Part shown: positions 17,176 through 26,283 of the stretch, piece after piece
Position numbering within the stretch: the stretch's first letter is position 1
How the letters are laid out: the number at the start of each line of letters is the position of its first letter
Notes under the pieces: model-generated
What the model was told of the DNA's origin: nothing
Database searches by the model: none
Seen by the model: the letters and a program-made list of their open reading frames with translations, nothing else
NCBI GenBank assembly: GCA_963793675.1
Contig: CAWCBA010000010.1
Coordinates: forward strand, 558,001 to 622,000
Direction: 5' to 3'
DNA: 64,000 nucleotides
Source of the DNA: RPQJ01 sp963793675
Lineage (GTDB): Bacteria > Pseudomonadota > Gammaproteobacteria > Steroidobacterales > Steroidobacteraceae
Program-made: the position numbers and the translations under genes

Positions 17176-18602
17176 TTGTTTTCGTTCACTAAACTCTTCC
17201 GGTCGCGCGACGCCAAGGCCGCAGCGGCTGCCGAGGCCCCCGCAGGCCCCCCCAGCCGACGATCTACGCGCGCGCGGACCATCCGGTCTCGCGCTCCAAT
17301 ATTTCGCCGGCCGCGCTCAAGGTGCTCTATCGCCTCAAGGACTCCGGCTACCAGGGTTTCCTGGTGGGCGGCGCCGTGCGCGACCTGCTGCTCAACGTGC
17401 AGCCGAAAGACTTCGACATCGCGACCGACGCGCATCCGGAGGACGTCCGACGGACCTTCCGCAACTGCCGCCTGATCGGCCGGCGCTTTCACCTTGCGCA
17501 CGTGCGTTTCGGCCACGAGATCATCGAAGTCGCGACCTTCCGCGCGGCGCACACCGAGATCGACGAGGACCACAGTGTCGACGAAGTCGAGCACCGCGCG
17601 ATCGACGAGCATGGCCGCATCCTGCGCGACAACCTTTACGGCACGATCGAAGAGGACGTGTGGCGCCGCGACTTCACGGCCAACGCGCTCTACTACAGCA
17701 TCGAGGACTTCTCGATCTGGGACTACGTGGGCGGCGTCGAGGACGCGCGCAATCGCATCCTGCGCTTGATAGGCGATCCGGCCACGCGCTACCGCGAGGA
17801 CCCGGTGCGCATGCTCCGCGCGGCGCGTTTCGCGGCGAAGCTCAATTTCACGCTGCACCCGGGCACGCAGGAACCGATCGGCGAACTCGCCTACATGCTC
17901 GACCGCATGCCGGCAGCGCGCCTGTTCGATGAAACGCTCAAGCTGATGCTGTCCGGCCATGCCGAAGCCTCGCTCGAATGGCTGATCCGCCTCGAGCTGT
18001 TGCCGCACCTGCTGCCTGACGTCGCCGCTGCGCTCGAAGCCGCACCGGAGTCCGCCGGCGCCCGACTGGTGCAACTCGGCCTCGAGGGCACGGACGACCG
18101 CGTCCACGCCGACAAGTCGGTGACGCCGACGTTCCTGTTCGCCGTGCTGCTGTGGCCCGCCATCCTGCGGGCGCTCGGCACGCCCGACGGTCCGCTGCCG
18201 GAAGATCCGCAGCGACTGCTCGACGCCAGCGACCAGGTCATCGGGCGCCAGTTGCAGCGCATCGCGTTGCCGAAGCGCTTCTCGCTGCCGATGCGCGAAC
18301 TGATCATGCTGCAGGCGCGGTTCGAGCGGCGTTCGGGTCGTCGCGCGCTGCGGCTGCTCGAGCATCCGCGCTTCCGGGCGGCCTACGATTTCCTGCTGTT
18401 GCGCGCCGAATCCGGCGAAGCCGATCCGGAACTGGCCCAGTGGTGGACCGACCTGCAGGAAGCCTCGGACGAAGATCGTCTGGCGATGGTCGAGAACCGT
18501 CCGCTGTCGGAGCAGGGCGAAGCCAGCAAGAGCGCCGCGCCGCGCCGGCGTCGTCGTCCGCGTCGTCGTCGCAAACCGTCCGGTCCGGCGCCGACCTCGT
18601 GA
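17176..18602 (+). CDS. pcnB: Poly(A) polymerase I (frameshift near the N-terminus)
   Basis: PcnB adds 3' poly(A) tails that mark RNAs for decay. The class II nucleotidyltransferase core is clear: FLVGGAVRDLLL, KDFDIATDAHPE, then RRDFTANALYY and the RNA-binding YREDPVRMLRAARFAAKL. The C-terminus is a basic tail of clustered arginines, common in this family. The open frame that contains the core starts at 17322. The expected N-terminal residues (TIYARADHPVSRS) lie just upstream in that frame, and the likely initiator (TTG at 17176) is in another frame. The two meet at a run of seven C at 17247-17253. One missing C restores 475 residues, the normal length. The gene overlaps folK by four bases. 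Confidence 0.9.
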
Positions 18603-19132
18603 CCGCAGGCCTCGCGCCTCCACCCGCCGCGTCCGTCAAGCCGCGCTGGGTGCCGGCGTACGTCGCGCTCGGCAGTAATCTCGCGCAACCCGTTCGCCAG
18701 GTCGAACGCGCGTTCGAAGCGCTGGCTGCATTGCCAGCGACGCGGCTCGTGTTGCGTTCTTCAGCCTATCGCTCGCGTCCCATGGGGCCGGTCGAGCAGC
18801 CCGATTTCGTCAACGCCGCGGCGGCGCTGCTCACCCAGCTCGATCCGGCGACGCTGTTGCGCGAGCTGAAGGCGCTGGAAACCCGGCTCGGACGCGAGCT
18901 CCCGGTCGTACGCTGGGGGCCGCGCCTCATCGACCTCGACCTGCTCGTGCACGGTCAGACCTGCTGCAACGAGGCCGCGCTCACCTTGCCGCATCCCGGT
19001 ATCGCCGAACGCGACTTCGTGCTCGTGCCCCTGGCAGAGATCAGCCCATCCCTCGTCGTGCCGGGCGTTGGTAGAGTGGACGCACTGCTGCAACGACTCG
19101 CCCCGTCTGCCCTGGAACGAATTGACGCATGA
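18599..19132 (+). CDS. folK: 6-hydroxymethyl-7,8-dihydropterin pyrophosphokinase
   Basis: HPPK transfers pyrophosphate from ATP to hydroxymethyldihydropterin in folate synthesis. Family motifs are present in order: YVALGSNLAQP, SSAYRSRPMGP, QPDFVNAA, then RWGPRLIDLDLL, which supplies the two Mg-binding Asp residues. The end, LPHPGIAERDFVLVPLAEI, is also typical. The length is about 177 residues with an extra 15 at the N-terminus. The GTG at 18599 overlaps the stop of pcnB, and the 3' end overlaps the kinase gene by four bases, so the genes are coupled. A later GTG near 18650 is possible. Confidence 0.93.
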   Translation: MTAGLAPPPAASVKPRWVPAYVALGSNLAQPVRQVERAFEALAALPATRLVLRSSAYRSRPMGPVEQPDFVNAAAALLTQLDPATLLRELKALETRLGRELPVVRWGPRLIDLDLLVHGQTCCNEAALTLPHPGIAERDFVLVPLAEISPSLVVPGVGRVDALLQRLAPSALERIDA

Positions 19133-19824
19133 CTTTCGACCGCGCCCCCGGCGACGACGAGCTTGCCGAGCCTGCCGTGCCGACGCCGCACCGCTACGTC
19201 GTGATCGAAGGCCCGATCGGCGTCGGCAAGACGAGCCTCGTGCGCCGCCTTGGCCGCAGCTTCGGCAGCGAACTGGTGCTGGAGCAGGATGCCGAGAACC
19301 CGTTCCTCGAACGCTTCTACCGCAACCCGCGCGCGGTCGCGTTCCAGACGCAGCTGCACTTCCTGTTCCAGCGGTCGCGGCAGCTGCAGGACCTGCGCCA
19401 GTCCGACCTGTTCGAAAAGGTGCGCGTCGCCGACTACATGCTCGAGAAAGACCGGCTGTTCGCGCGGCTCACGCTCGACGACGAGGAGTTTGCGCTGTAC
19501 GAGCAGGTTTACGAGCGGCTCGCGATCGAGGCGCCGTTGCCCGACCTCATCGTCTACCTGCAGGCCCCGGTCGACGTGCTGCTCGAGCGCATCGCCCGTC
19601 GCGGCATCGACTACGAGCAGCAGATCGAGCGCCGCTATCTCGAGCGTCTCACCGAGGGCTACGCGCGCTTCTTCCTCGAGTACGACGCTTCGCCGGTGCT
19701 GATCGTGAACGCCGCGGAGATCGATCCGATCGGCGACGAGGCGGACTACCAGAACCTGCTGGCCGAGATCGTCCGGCCCCGCAAGGGGCGCCATTACTTC
19801 AATCCGCTCAAGAACTTGCTGTAG
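19129..19824 (+). CDS. Deoxynucleoside kinase family protein
   Basis: The 231-residue protein has a P-loop (EGPIGVGKTSL, about residues 27-37), LEQDAENPFLERFYRNP, and a long alpha-helical core with VADYMLEKDRLFARLTL and DLIVYLQAPVDVLLERI. These match the dGK/dCK/dNK-type deoxynucleoside kinase fold, which phosphorylates deoxynucleosides for salvage. The exact base specificity cannot be read from sequence. It overlaps folK by four bases (ATGA) and lies just ahead of panB, an arrangement known from several gammaproteobacteria. The first 20 residues are acidic and Pro-rich and probably disordered. Confidence 0.85.
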   Translation: MTFDRAPGDDELAEPAVPTPHRYVVIEGPIGVGKTSLVRRLGRSFGSELVLEQDAENPFLERFYRNPRAVAFQTQLHFLFQRSRQLQDLRQSDLFEKVRVADYMLEKDRLFARLTLDDEEFALYEQVYERLAIEAPLPDLIVYLQAPVDVLLERIARRGIDYEQQIERRYLERLTEGYARFFLEYDASPVLIVNAAEIDPIGDEADYQNLLAEIVRPRKGRHYFNPLKNLL

Positions 19825-19896
19825 TCCCCGGCATATTCCGGCGTTGATGTTTCAGGGCCGCTGCTTCATCCTTGCGGCCTCGCACGAGGCGGCCCT

Positions 19897-20724
19897 ATGT
19901 ACACCCAATTGCAACTGCGGGATTCGGCGCGACCGCCCGTCAACGTGGCCTCGCTCGGCCGCATGAAGGAGCAGGGCGAAAAGATCTCCTGCATCACCTG
20001 TTACGACGCGAGCTACGCGGCCCTGGTGGATGCGGCCGATCTCGACGTCGTGCTGGTCGGTGATTCGCTCGGCATGGTGATCCAGGGCTACGACACGACC
20101 GTACCGGTGACGCTCAACGACGTCATCTATCACTGCCGCGCCGTGGCGAAAGGGCTGGTCCGGCCGTTCCTGATGGCCGACATGCCGTTCATGACCTACA
20201 CCTCGAAGGACGAGGCGCTGAAGAACGCCGTGCGCCTGATGCAGGAAGGCGGCGCCAAGATGGTGAAGCTCGAGGGCGGCGCCGGCCAGGCTGAAATCGT
20301 CGAGTTCCTCGCGAAACATGACATCGCCGTCTGCGCGCATCTCGGCCTGCGGCCGCAGTCGGTGCACAAGACGGGCGGGTTCCGCGTGCAGGGGCGCGAG
20401 GAAGCCGCGGCGGAGCAGATGCGCCGCGATGCCCGGTTGCTGCAGGATTCCGGCGCGGACGTCGTGCTGCTCGAGTGCATTCCGTCGCACCTCGGCAAGG
20501 AGATCACGGCGGAGTTGCACGTGCCAGTGATCGGCATCGGCGCCGGCCCTGACACCGACGGCCAGATCCTCGTGCTCTACGACGTGCTCGACATCACGCC
20601 GGGGCGCAAGCCCAGGTTCGTGCAGAACTTCCAGCAGGGCCGTGACAGCCCGCTGGCCGCGATCCGGGCCTACGGCGAAGCCGTGAAGAGTCGGGCGTAC
20701 CCCGCGCCCGAACATTGTTTCTGA
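19897..20724 (+). CDS. panB: 3-methyl-2-oxobutanoate hydroxymethyltransferase
   Basis: PanB adds a hydroxymethyl group from methylene-tetrahydrofolate to alpha-ketoisovalerate, the first committed step to pantothenate. The 275-residue sequence shows VLVGDSLGMVIQGYDTT, the Mg-binding and substrate loop, and EGGAGQAEIV. It also shows HLGLRPQSVHKTGGF and the late IGIGAGPDTDGQILV. Length and motif order are normal. It is followed by panC 38 bases downstream, so the pair is likely cotranscribed with the upstream folate genes. Confidence 0.97.
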   Translation: MYTQLQLRDSARPPVNVASLGRMKEQGEKISCITCYDASYAALVDAADLDVVLVGDSLGMVIQGYDTTVPVTLNDVIYHCRAVAKGLVRPFLMADMPFMTYTSKDEALKNAVRLMQEGGAKMVKLEGGAGQAEIVEFLAKHDIAVCAHLGLRPQSVHKTGGFRVQGREEAAAEQMRRDARLLQDSGADVVLLECIPSHLGKEITAELHVPVIGIGAGPDTDGQILVLYDVLDITPGRKPRFVQNFQQGRDSPLAAIRAYGEAVKSRAYPAPEHCF

Positions 20725-20762
20725 GCACATCAGCACCAACGCCACCAGGGATCGCCCGACCG

Positions 20763-21623
20763 ATGCAAACGATCACGCGGATCGCGGAGCTCCGCGAAAC
20801 CGTCACGCGCTGGCGGCTCGCGCGGGAGAGCATCGCGTTCGTGCCCACCATGGGCAACCTGCACATGGGGCACGCAAGCCTGATGTCGGCTGCGCACCTG
20901 CACGGCAGGCGCGTCATCTCCAGCATCTTCGTCAACCCGATGCAGTTCGGGCCGTCCGACGATTTCAGCGCCTATCCGCGCACCCCGGATGACGATTCCA
21001 GCCTGCTTGGCGAATACGGCGTCGATGCGCTCTTCCACCCGACCGTCGAGGAGATGTACCCCTCAGGCAGCGTCGGCAGCACCGTCGTCGACGTGCCCGG
21101 GCTCACGGACATTCTCTGCGGCGTGTTCCGTCCCGGGCATTTCCAGGGGGTTGCGACCGTGGTCGTCAAGCTGCTGTGCCTGGTGCAGCCGGACGTTGCG
21201 ATCTTCGGGGAGAAGGACTTCCAGCAGCTCACGGTGATCCGTCGTGTCGTCGACGACCTGAACCTGCCGGTGAAGATCGTCGGCGCACCGACGGTGCGCG
21301 CCGAAGACGGGCTCGCGCTCAGTTCGCGCAACCGCTACCTGTCGGTGGCAGAGCGGGCGGCAGCGCCTGCCATGTATCGCGCGCTCGATAAAGCACGGCG
21401 TCGGCTCGAAGCGGGCGACACGGATTACGCCGGCATGCAGGCCGAAGGGCTGGACTCGCTCGCGAAGGCGGGCTTCCGCCCGGAGTATTTCGAAGTGCGC
21501 ACTGCGGATCGCCTGGCGGTTCCGACGGCAGACGACGTGCACGTCGTCGTGCTCGCGGCCGGCCGAATCGGCAAGGCGCGGCTGATCGACAACATCCAGT
21601 GCACCGCGCCGCGCAGGGGCTAG
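20763..21623 (+). CDS. panC: Pantothenate synthetase
   Basis: PanC joins pantoate and beta-alanine using ATP. The 286-residue protein has the nucleotidyltransferase motif PTMGNLHMGHASLM near residues 27-40 (a variant of the usual G-A-L-H-x-G-H, with N for the Gly-Ala step), then FVNPMQFGP, GEKDFQQL and the loop SSRNRYLS. The ATG at 20763 fits homologues, and the frame stays open 48 bases further upstream. A G-rich stretch overlaps the stop codon. Confidence 0.96.
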   Translation: MQTITRIAELRETVTRWRLARESIAFVPTMGNLHMGHASLMSAAHLHGRRVISSIFVNPMQFGPSDDFSAYPRTPDDDSSLLGEYGVDALFHPTVEEMYPSGSVGSTVVDVPGLTDILCGVFRPGHFQGVATVVVKLLCLVQPDVAIFGEKDFQQLTVIRRVVDDLNLPVKIVGAPTVRAEDGLALSSRNRYLSVAERAAAPAMYRALDKARRRLEAGDTDYAGMQAEGLDSLAKAGFRPEYFEVRTADRLAVPTADDVHVVVLAAGRIGKARLIDNIQCTAPRRG

Positions 21624-21748
21624 GGGAGATTCGGAATGGACGGTATAGGTGATTAGTGAAGTAATAGGTGAGCGTCCCCAATTTCCCCCAGACGAACCGG
21701 ATGCTGCAGCTGCTCCTCCGACTAACCCCTAACCCCTAACCCCTTCCC
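21615..21748. repeat. G-rich arm and C-rich TAACCCC array bracketing the panC/queG gap
   Basis: A G-rich segment, 21615-21627, overlaps the panC stop. A C-rich array of CTAACCCC-type heptamers lies at 21722-21748, just before the end of queG. The array begins with the 15-mer TCCGACTAACCCCTA (21717-21731), which is also found at two other loci in this window. Together the arms give a loose inverted repeat between convergent genes. Confidence 0.7.
21663..21679 (+). repeat. Dispersed 17-mer shared with 38109-38125
   Basis: AATAGGTGAGCGTCCCC occurs here and, exactly, as its reverse complement at 38109-38125. Both copies are in gaps between convergent genes. Short G/C-block repeats like this often mark REP-type elements mobilised by RAYT transposases, but no such gene lies in the window. 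Confidence 0.75.
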
Positions 21749-21764
21749 CTTCCGCTGCGCCTTC

Positions 21765-22817
21765 CTATCCCCTCCGTAACGCCCAACGGACGTGCTCCCG
21801 CACCAGTTCACTCGGGTCGTCAACGCGTGATTCGAGTGCGGCAACCACGTCCGGCGTAGCGGGCGCATTGCCGAGCGCCACCGCGACGTTGCGTAACCAG
21901 CGCTGGTAACCGATGCGTCGAATTGCGCTGCCCGCGGTCCGCGCAAGAAACTGTTCTTCGCTCCAGCGCGACAACTCGACCAGGCTTGGCGCGTCCAGTC
22001 CGTGCCGTGCACGAAAATCGGGTTCGGCCGTGAGCTTCGCATAGCGGTTCCAGGGGCACACGAGCTGGCAATCGTCGCAGCCGTAGATGCGGTTGCCCAT
22101 CGCGGCGCGGAACTCTTCCGGGATCGGACCGTCGTGCTCGATCGTCAGGTACGAGATGCAACGTCGCGCGTCGAGTTCGTAGGGCGCGACGATCGCCTGC
22201 GTCGGGCAGACGTCGATGCACGCCGTGCACGAGCCGCAATGCGAACTCACCGGCGCGTCGGTGGGCAGAGGCAGGTCGGTGTAGATCTCACCGAGGAAGA
22301 ACCAGGAGCCGTCGTGACGGTCGAGCAGGTTCGTGTGCTTGCCGATCCAGCCGAGCCCGGCATCGCGCGCGAGGGCCTTCTCCAGCACGGGCGCGCTGTC
22401 CGTGAAGGCCCGATAGCCCGCAGTGCCCGCTGCGGCAGCGATGCGCGCAGCCAGCTGTGCGAGACGGTGACGCAGCACCTTGTGGTAGTCGCGACCGAGC
22501 GCGTAACGGGACACGTAACCGAGCAGGGGGTCGTTCAGCACGACCTCGGGGTCCGTGGTTTCGACCCGGTAATCCATGCGCGCGCTCACGACGCGAATCG
22601 TGCCCGGGACCAGCTCCGCCGGTCGCGAGCGCCGGGTGCCGTGCCGTTCCATGTACTGCATCGTGCCGTGGCGCCCTTGCGCCAGCCACGCCGCCAGCCG
22701 CTGCTCGTCCTCGGCCAGGTCGACACCCGCGATGCCGACCCGCTGGAAGCCGAGTTCAAGGCCCCATTCCTTGATCGAAAGCGCGAGCGACACAAGGCGT
22801 TGCGATGGGGGCTGCAT
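21765..22817 (-). CDS. queG: Epoxyqueuosine reductase
   Basis: QueG reduces epoxyqueuosine to queuosine in tRNA with a cobalamin and two [4Fe-4S] clusters. The 350-residue protein has the cobalamin-type fold with DSAPVLEKALARDAGLGW. Two ferredoxin motifs follow: CGSCTACIDVCP and CDDCQLVCPWN. The C-terminal HEAT-like stretch is typical. The ATG at 22817 starts with MQPPSQRL, and longer in-frame reading upstream is the shadow of nnr. It is divergent from nnr with only 45 bases between them. Confidence 0.95.
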   Translation of the reverse strand: MQPPSQRLVSLALSIKEWGLELGFQRVGIAGVDLAEDEQRLAAWLAQGRHGTMQYMERHGTRRSRPAELVPGTIRVVSARMDYRVETTDPEVVLNDPLLGYVSRYALGRDYHKVLRHRLAQLAARIAAAAGTAGYRAFTDSAPVLEKALARDAGLGWIGKHTNLLDRHDGSWFFLGEIYTDLPLPTDAPVSSHCGSCTACIDVCPTQAIVAPYELDARRCISYLTIEHDGPIPEEFRAAMGNRIYGCDDCQLVCPWNRYAKLTAEPDFRARHGLDAPSLVELSRWSEEQFLARTAGSAIRRIGYQRWLRNVAVALGNAPATPDVVAALESRVDDPSELVREHVRWALRRG

Positions 22818-22850
22818 GGGACGGCACGGTCCGGGCGAGGAGGCTGGCAG

Positions 22851-22856
22851 TATAAT
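22851..22856 (+). promoter_or_regulatory. Perfect -10 box directly before nnr
   Basis: TATAAT ends 6 bases before the nnr ATG at 22863. The predicted transcript start would be at or within a base or two of the ATG, so the mRNA may be leaderless. No good -35 was seen. Confidence 0.5.
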
Positions 22857-22862
22857 GCGCAG

Positions 22863-24341
22863 ATGCACCCGCTCCCTGCCGGGCTCTTCCCTGCCGCCGA
22901 AGTGCGCGAGCTCGACCGTCGAGCCATCGAGCGCTTTGATCTCCCGGGCTACGAACTCATGACGCGCGCGGGTCACGCGACGCTCAACGCGTTGCGTCGG
23001 CGCTGGCCGGGCGCGCGCTCGATCGTCGTGCTGTGCGGGCCGGGCAACAATGGCGGCGATGGTTACGTGGTTGCCCGCATCGCGCGCGCGCAGGGGCTCA
23101 AGGTCCACGTCGTTGCCGTCGCGAATCCCTCTGCTCTGCAGGGCGACGCACTTCGCGCGCATGACGAATTCGTCGCGGCGGGCGGGCAACTCGAGCCCTG
23201 GCACCCGCAGTTGGTTCGAGCGGGCGAAGTCATCGTCGATGCGATCCTTGGCACGGGGCTCACCCGCGACGTCACCGGTGCGCCAGCAGAATGCATACGC
23301 GCCATCAACGAGGCGAACCGTCCCGTGGTCGCCGTCGACATTCCATCCGGCCTGCATGCCGATACCGGTCAGGTGCTGGGTTGCGCAGTGCGCGCGGATC
23401 TCACGGTTACGTTCATCGGGCGCAAAGTGGGTTGCTATCTCGGCGCCGGGCCGGACTACGCGGGAAAGATCGTGTTCGACGACCTGGACGTACCGCTCGG
23501 TGCCTACGAAGCATCGAAACCAAGCTTGAGTCTGCTCGACGAGTCGGTGGTGAAGGCTGCACTGCCCGTGCGCGAACGCACGGCGCACAAGGGGCGTCAC
23601 GGCCACGTACTGGTGATCGGCGGTGCCGCGGGCATGGGTGGCGCCGCACGCCTCGCGGGTGAAGCGGCGCTGCGTGCCGGCGCGGGCCTCGTCACCGTGG
23701 CGGCACATCCGCAAAGCCTGGGTGCGCTGGTCGCACGCCCCGAATTGATGTCGCTCGCCGTCGATGACCGCAGCGAAATGGAGCGCGCTCTCGAGCGCGC
23801 GACGGTGCTCGCGCTCGGACCGGGGCTCGGCCAGTCGTCGTGGGCACTGGAAATTTTCGCCTTGGCGCTCGCTGCGCAGAAACCTGTCGTCGTCGACGCC
23901 GACGCGCTCAACCTGCTGGCGCGCGAGCCTCGCAAGTGCGAACACTGGGTGCTGACGCCGCACCCTGGCGAAGCGGCGCGCCTGCTGGGCGTCACGACGG
24001 ACGAGATCCAGCGCGATCGCCTGGCAGCGGCCGCCGCCTTGCAGCAGCGTTACGGTGGCGTGATCGTGCTGAAAGGCGCGGGGTCGATCGTGCAGGTGCA
24101 GGCGCGTGCGGGCTGGCTCTGCGATCGCGGCAACCCGGGCATGGCCGTTGCGGGCATGGGCGACGTGCTCACGGGCGTGATCGCGGGCATCGCCGCACAG
24201 TGCGGCAACCTCGAGCTCGCCGCGCAAGCCGGCGTGTTCGTCCACGCCTGCGCTGGCGACCGCGCAGCGGCGGCAGGTGAGCGCGGCTTGCTGGCCACCG
24301 ACGTCATCGGCGAGGTGCGCGCCTGCGTGAACCCGCGGTGA
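22863..24341 (+). CDS. nnr: Bifunctional NAD(P)HX epimerase and ADP-dependent dehydratase
   Basis: Nnr repairs hydrated NAD(P)H. The 492-residue protein has the N-terminal YjeF_N epimerase domain (GPGNNGGDGYVVAR near residue 60, then VDIPSGLHADTG). The C-terminal ribokinase-like dehydratase domain has KGRHGHVLVIGG, LTPHPGEAARLLG and GNPGMAVAGMGDVLTG, which holds the catalytic and phosphate-binding loop. Length is normal. Its stop overlaps the GTG of tsaE by four bases, matching the conserved queG-nnr-tsaE-amiB-mutL order. Confidence 0.95.
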   Translation: MHPLPAGLFPAAEVRELDRRAIERFDLPGYELMTRAGHATLNALRRRWPGARSIVVLCGPGNNGGDGYVVARIARAQGLKVHVVAVANPSALQGDALRAHDEFVAAGGQLEPWHPQLVRAGEVIVDAILGTGLTRDVTGAPAECIRAINEANRPVVAVDIPSGLHADTGQVLGCAVRADLTVTFIGRKVGCYLGAGPDYAGKIVFDDLDVPLGAYEASKPSLSLLDESVVKAALPVRERTAHKGRHGHVLVIGGAAGMGGAARLAGEAALRAGAGLVTVAAHPQSLGALVARPELMSLAVDDRSEMERALERATVLALGPGLGQSSWALEIFALALAAQKPVVVDADALNLLAREPRKCEHWVLTPHPGEAARLLGVTTDEIQRDRLAAAAALQQRYGGVIVLKGAGSIVQVQARAGWLCDRGNPGMAVAGMGDVLTGVIAGIAAQCGNLELAAQAGVFVHACAGDRAAAAGERGLLATDVIGEVRACVNPR

Positions 24342-24808
24342 CGACCCAATGCGTCGCCCACGGCGCGGACGAGATGCGGGCGTTCGGTGCCCGACTCGCG
24401 CGAGCGCTGCTGACCGCGCCTGCGCCAGAATCGTTGCTCGTCACGCTCTCGGGCGAGCTGGGCGCCGGCAAGACGACGCTGGTGGGCGGGTTGCTGGCAG
24501 AGCTGGGACACGTCGGTCCGGCTCGCAGCCCCACCTACACCTTGATCGAGCCGTACCGGCTGCGAGGGCGCGACATCACGCACTGCGACCTGTACCGCCT
24601 GCGTCACCCGGATGAACTCGACGACCTCGGCCTGCGCGACTTGCGGAGCGCCGGTTCCGTGCTGCTCGTGGAGTGGCCGGAGAAGGCAGGGGGCCGGCTG
24701 GGTGGGGCCGACCTGACACTGACGCTTGACTACGCCGGTCCGGATGCACGCAAGCTCGTTGCCGAGGCGTGCTCGCCGGCGGGTCAGGCCGTTCTCGAGC
24801 GGCTCTGA
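24338..24808 (+). CDS. tsaE: tRNA threonylcarbamoyladenosine biosynthesis ATPase TsaE
   Basis: TsaE is the ATPase that cycles the TsaB-TsaD complex during t6A synthesis on ANN-decoding tRNAs. The 156-residue sequence has the P-loop GELGAGKTTLVGGLL, the SPTYTLIEPY switch, HCDLYRLRHPDEL, and LLVEWPEKAG near the end. All are diagnostic. The GTG start overlaps nnr by four bases. Confidence 0.95.
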   Translation: MTTQCVAHGADEMRAFGARLARALLTAPAPESLLVTLSGELGAGKTTLVGGLLAELGHVGPARSPTYTLIEPYRLRGRDITHCDLYRLRHPDELDDLGLRDLRSAGSVLLVEWPEKAGGRLGGADLTLTLDYAGPDARKLVAEACSPAGQAVLERL

Positions 24809-24845
24809 CAGTACCTCATGAACGTCCTGTATCCCCATAATTTTA

Positions 24846-24875
24846 TTGAATTATCCGCCTCCGGCGCGGTAGATT
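24846..24875 (+). promoter_or_regulatory. Candidate promoter immediately upstream of amiB
   Basis: TTGAAT (24846-24851), an 18-base spacer and TAGATT (24870-24875) stand in an AT-rich patch. The start codon at 24883 is 8 bases after the -10, so this promoter would give an almost leaderless transcript. Confidence 0.35.
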
Positions 24876-24882
24876 ACGCGCC

Positions 24883-26223
24883 ATGCCGACGCTCGCACCC
24901 CGCCCGACCGCCCTGCGACTCGCCTGGTTGGTGCTGTCGTTAGCCTGGTTGCCGGCGTGGGCGAGCCCTGCGCGCGTCATCGACGTCAGGTTGTGGTCCG
25001 GTCCCGAAGGCACGCGCCTGGTGATCGAATTGTCGGCGCCGGTCGAGTACGACGTCTTTTCGCTCGACAACCCCGACCGCGTCGTCGTCGATCTCGCGAA
25101 CACCACGCTGCCTGCGGACGAGTCGCTGCCGTCAGGCCAGGGCCCGGTGAAGTCGTTGCGCTCGGGCCCGCAGGAAGGGCAGGGACTGCGTTTCGTGCTC
25201 GACATGACCGAGGCGCTGAAGCCGCGCAGCTTCGTGGTCGGTCCCGACGGCAACGCGGGGCACCGCATCGTCGTCGAGCTGCCGGGCAAGCCGGCGGCCG
25301 TCGCCGCACCCATGAATGCCGCACGCACGTCGCCCTCGGGCAACGAAATGCTCGCCATGGCGGCCGAAACGTCAAGCGCGGTGGCCGCGCCTGCGGTGCC
25401 GAAGGTCACCGAGTCGAATCCATTGCCCGTCAAGGTGGCGACTTCGACCTTAAAGGGCCGCGACCTGGTGATCGCAATCGATGCGGGCCACGGCGGACAG
25501 GATCCGGGCGCGATTGGCCGGGGCGGCACGCGGGAGAAGCACGTCACGCTCGCGATCGCGCGCAGGCTCGCCGCTGAAATCAATGCGGAGGACGGCATGA
25601 AGGCCGTGCTGATCCGTGATGGCGACTACTTCATCACCCTGGGCGGCCGCACGCGCAAGGCGCGGCAGCTCGGCGCGGACATGTTCGTCTCGATACACGC
25701 CGACTCGGTGCAGAACCGCGACGTGAGCGGTTCGTCGGTGTACGTGTTGTCGCTGCGCGGCGCGACCGACGAGGCCGCGCGCTGGCTCGCGGAGTCGGAG
25801 AACGCAGCCGACCTCAAGGGCGGCGTGTCGCTCGACGAGAGTGGTGACGTGCTGGCGTCGGTCCTGCTCGACGTCGCGCAGAAGGAATCGATCAGCGACA
25901 GCGTGGAAGCGGCCGACAGTGTCCTGGCAGCGCTGCGCGGCGTGGGCAACGTGCACCGCCCGCGCGTGCAGCATGCGGGCTTCGTCGTGCTGAAGTCGCC
26001 GGATGTTCCGTCGTTGCTGATCGAGACGGCTTTCATTTCCAACGCGGCGGACGAGCGCCGCCTGCGCGATCCCGAGCACCAGTCGCGTATCGCCGCGGCG
26101 GTGCGCACGGGGGTGCGCAACTACTGGTACGACAATCCGCCGCCCGGCTCGAAGCTCGCGGCCATCGTGGCGGCCCAGCGCGGCGGCGCTGCCGGCGGCA
26201 GCACGACCGTCGCCGGACGCTGA
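24883..26223 (+). CDS. amiB: N-acetylmuramoyl-L-alanine amidase with AMIN domain
   Basis: This periplasmic zinc amidase cleaves septal peptidoglycan stem peptides during cell separation. A signal peptide ends near residue 27 (LSLAWLPAWAS). The AMIN domain covers about residues 30-135 (VRLWSGPEGTRLVIELS). The amidase_3 domain begins near IAIDAGHGGQDPG, with zinc ligands in this His, a Glu in TREKH, and the His of SIHADS. A Glu in LLIETAFISN completes the site. The 446-residue length fits AmiB/AmiC. The name amiB follows the tsaE-amiB-mutL order; no LysM is present. Confidence 0.93.
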   Translation: MPTLAPRPTALRLAWLVLSLAWLPAWASPARVIDVRLWSGPEGTRLVIELSAPVEYDVFSLDNPDRVVVDLANTTLPADESLPSGQGPVKSLRSGPQEGQGLRFVLDMTEALKPRSFVVGPDGNAGHRIVVELPGKPAAVAAPMNAARTSPSGNEMLAMAAETSSAVAAPAVPKVTESNPLPVKVATSTLKGRDLVIAIDAGHGGQDPGAIGRGGTREKHVTLAIARRLAAEINAEDGMKAVLIRDGDYFITLGGRTRKARQLGADMFVSIHADSVQNRDVSGSSVYVLSLRGATDEAARWLAESENAADLKGGVSLDESGDVLASVLLDVAQKESISDSVEAADSVLAALRGVGNVHRPRVQHAGFVVLKSPDVPSLLIETAFISNAADERRLRDPEHQSRIAAAVRTGVRNYWYDNPPPGSKLAAIVAAQRGGAAGGSTTVAGR

Positions 26224-26283
26224 TTCCCGCCGCTTTGCTATGCTCGCGCACCCGGCGCGAGCCGCCAGACGTACCCTTCCTCC

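Noticed and set aside
21765..24245. An 826-codon minus-strand frame extending queG
   Set aside because: Only its last 350 codons match QueG. The rest is the antisense of nnr, and a good ATG exists at 22817.
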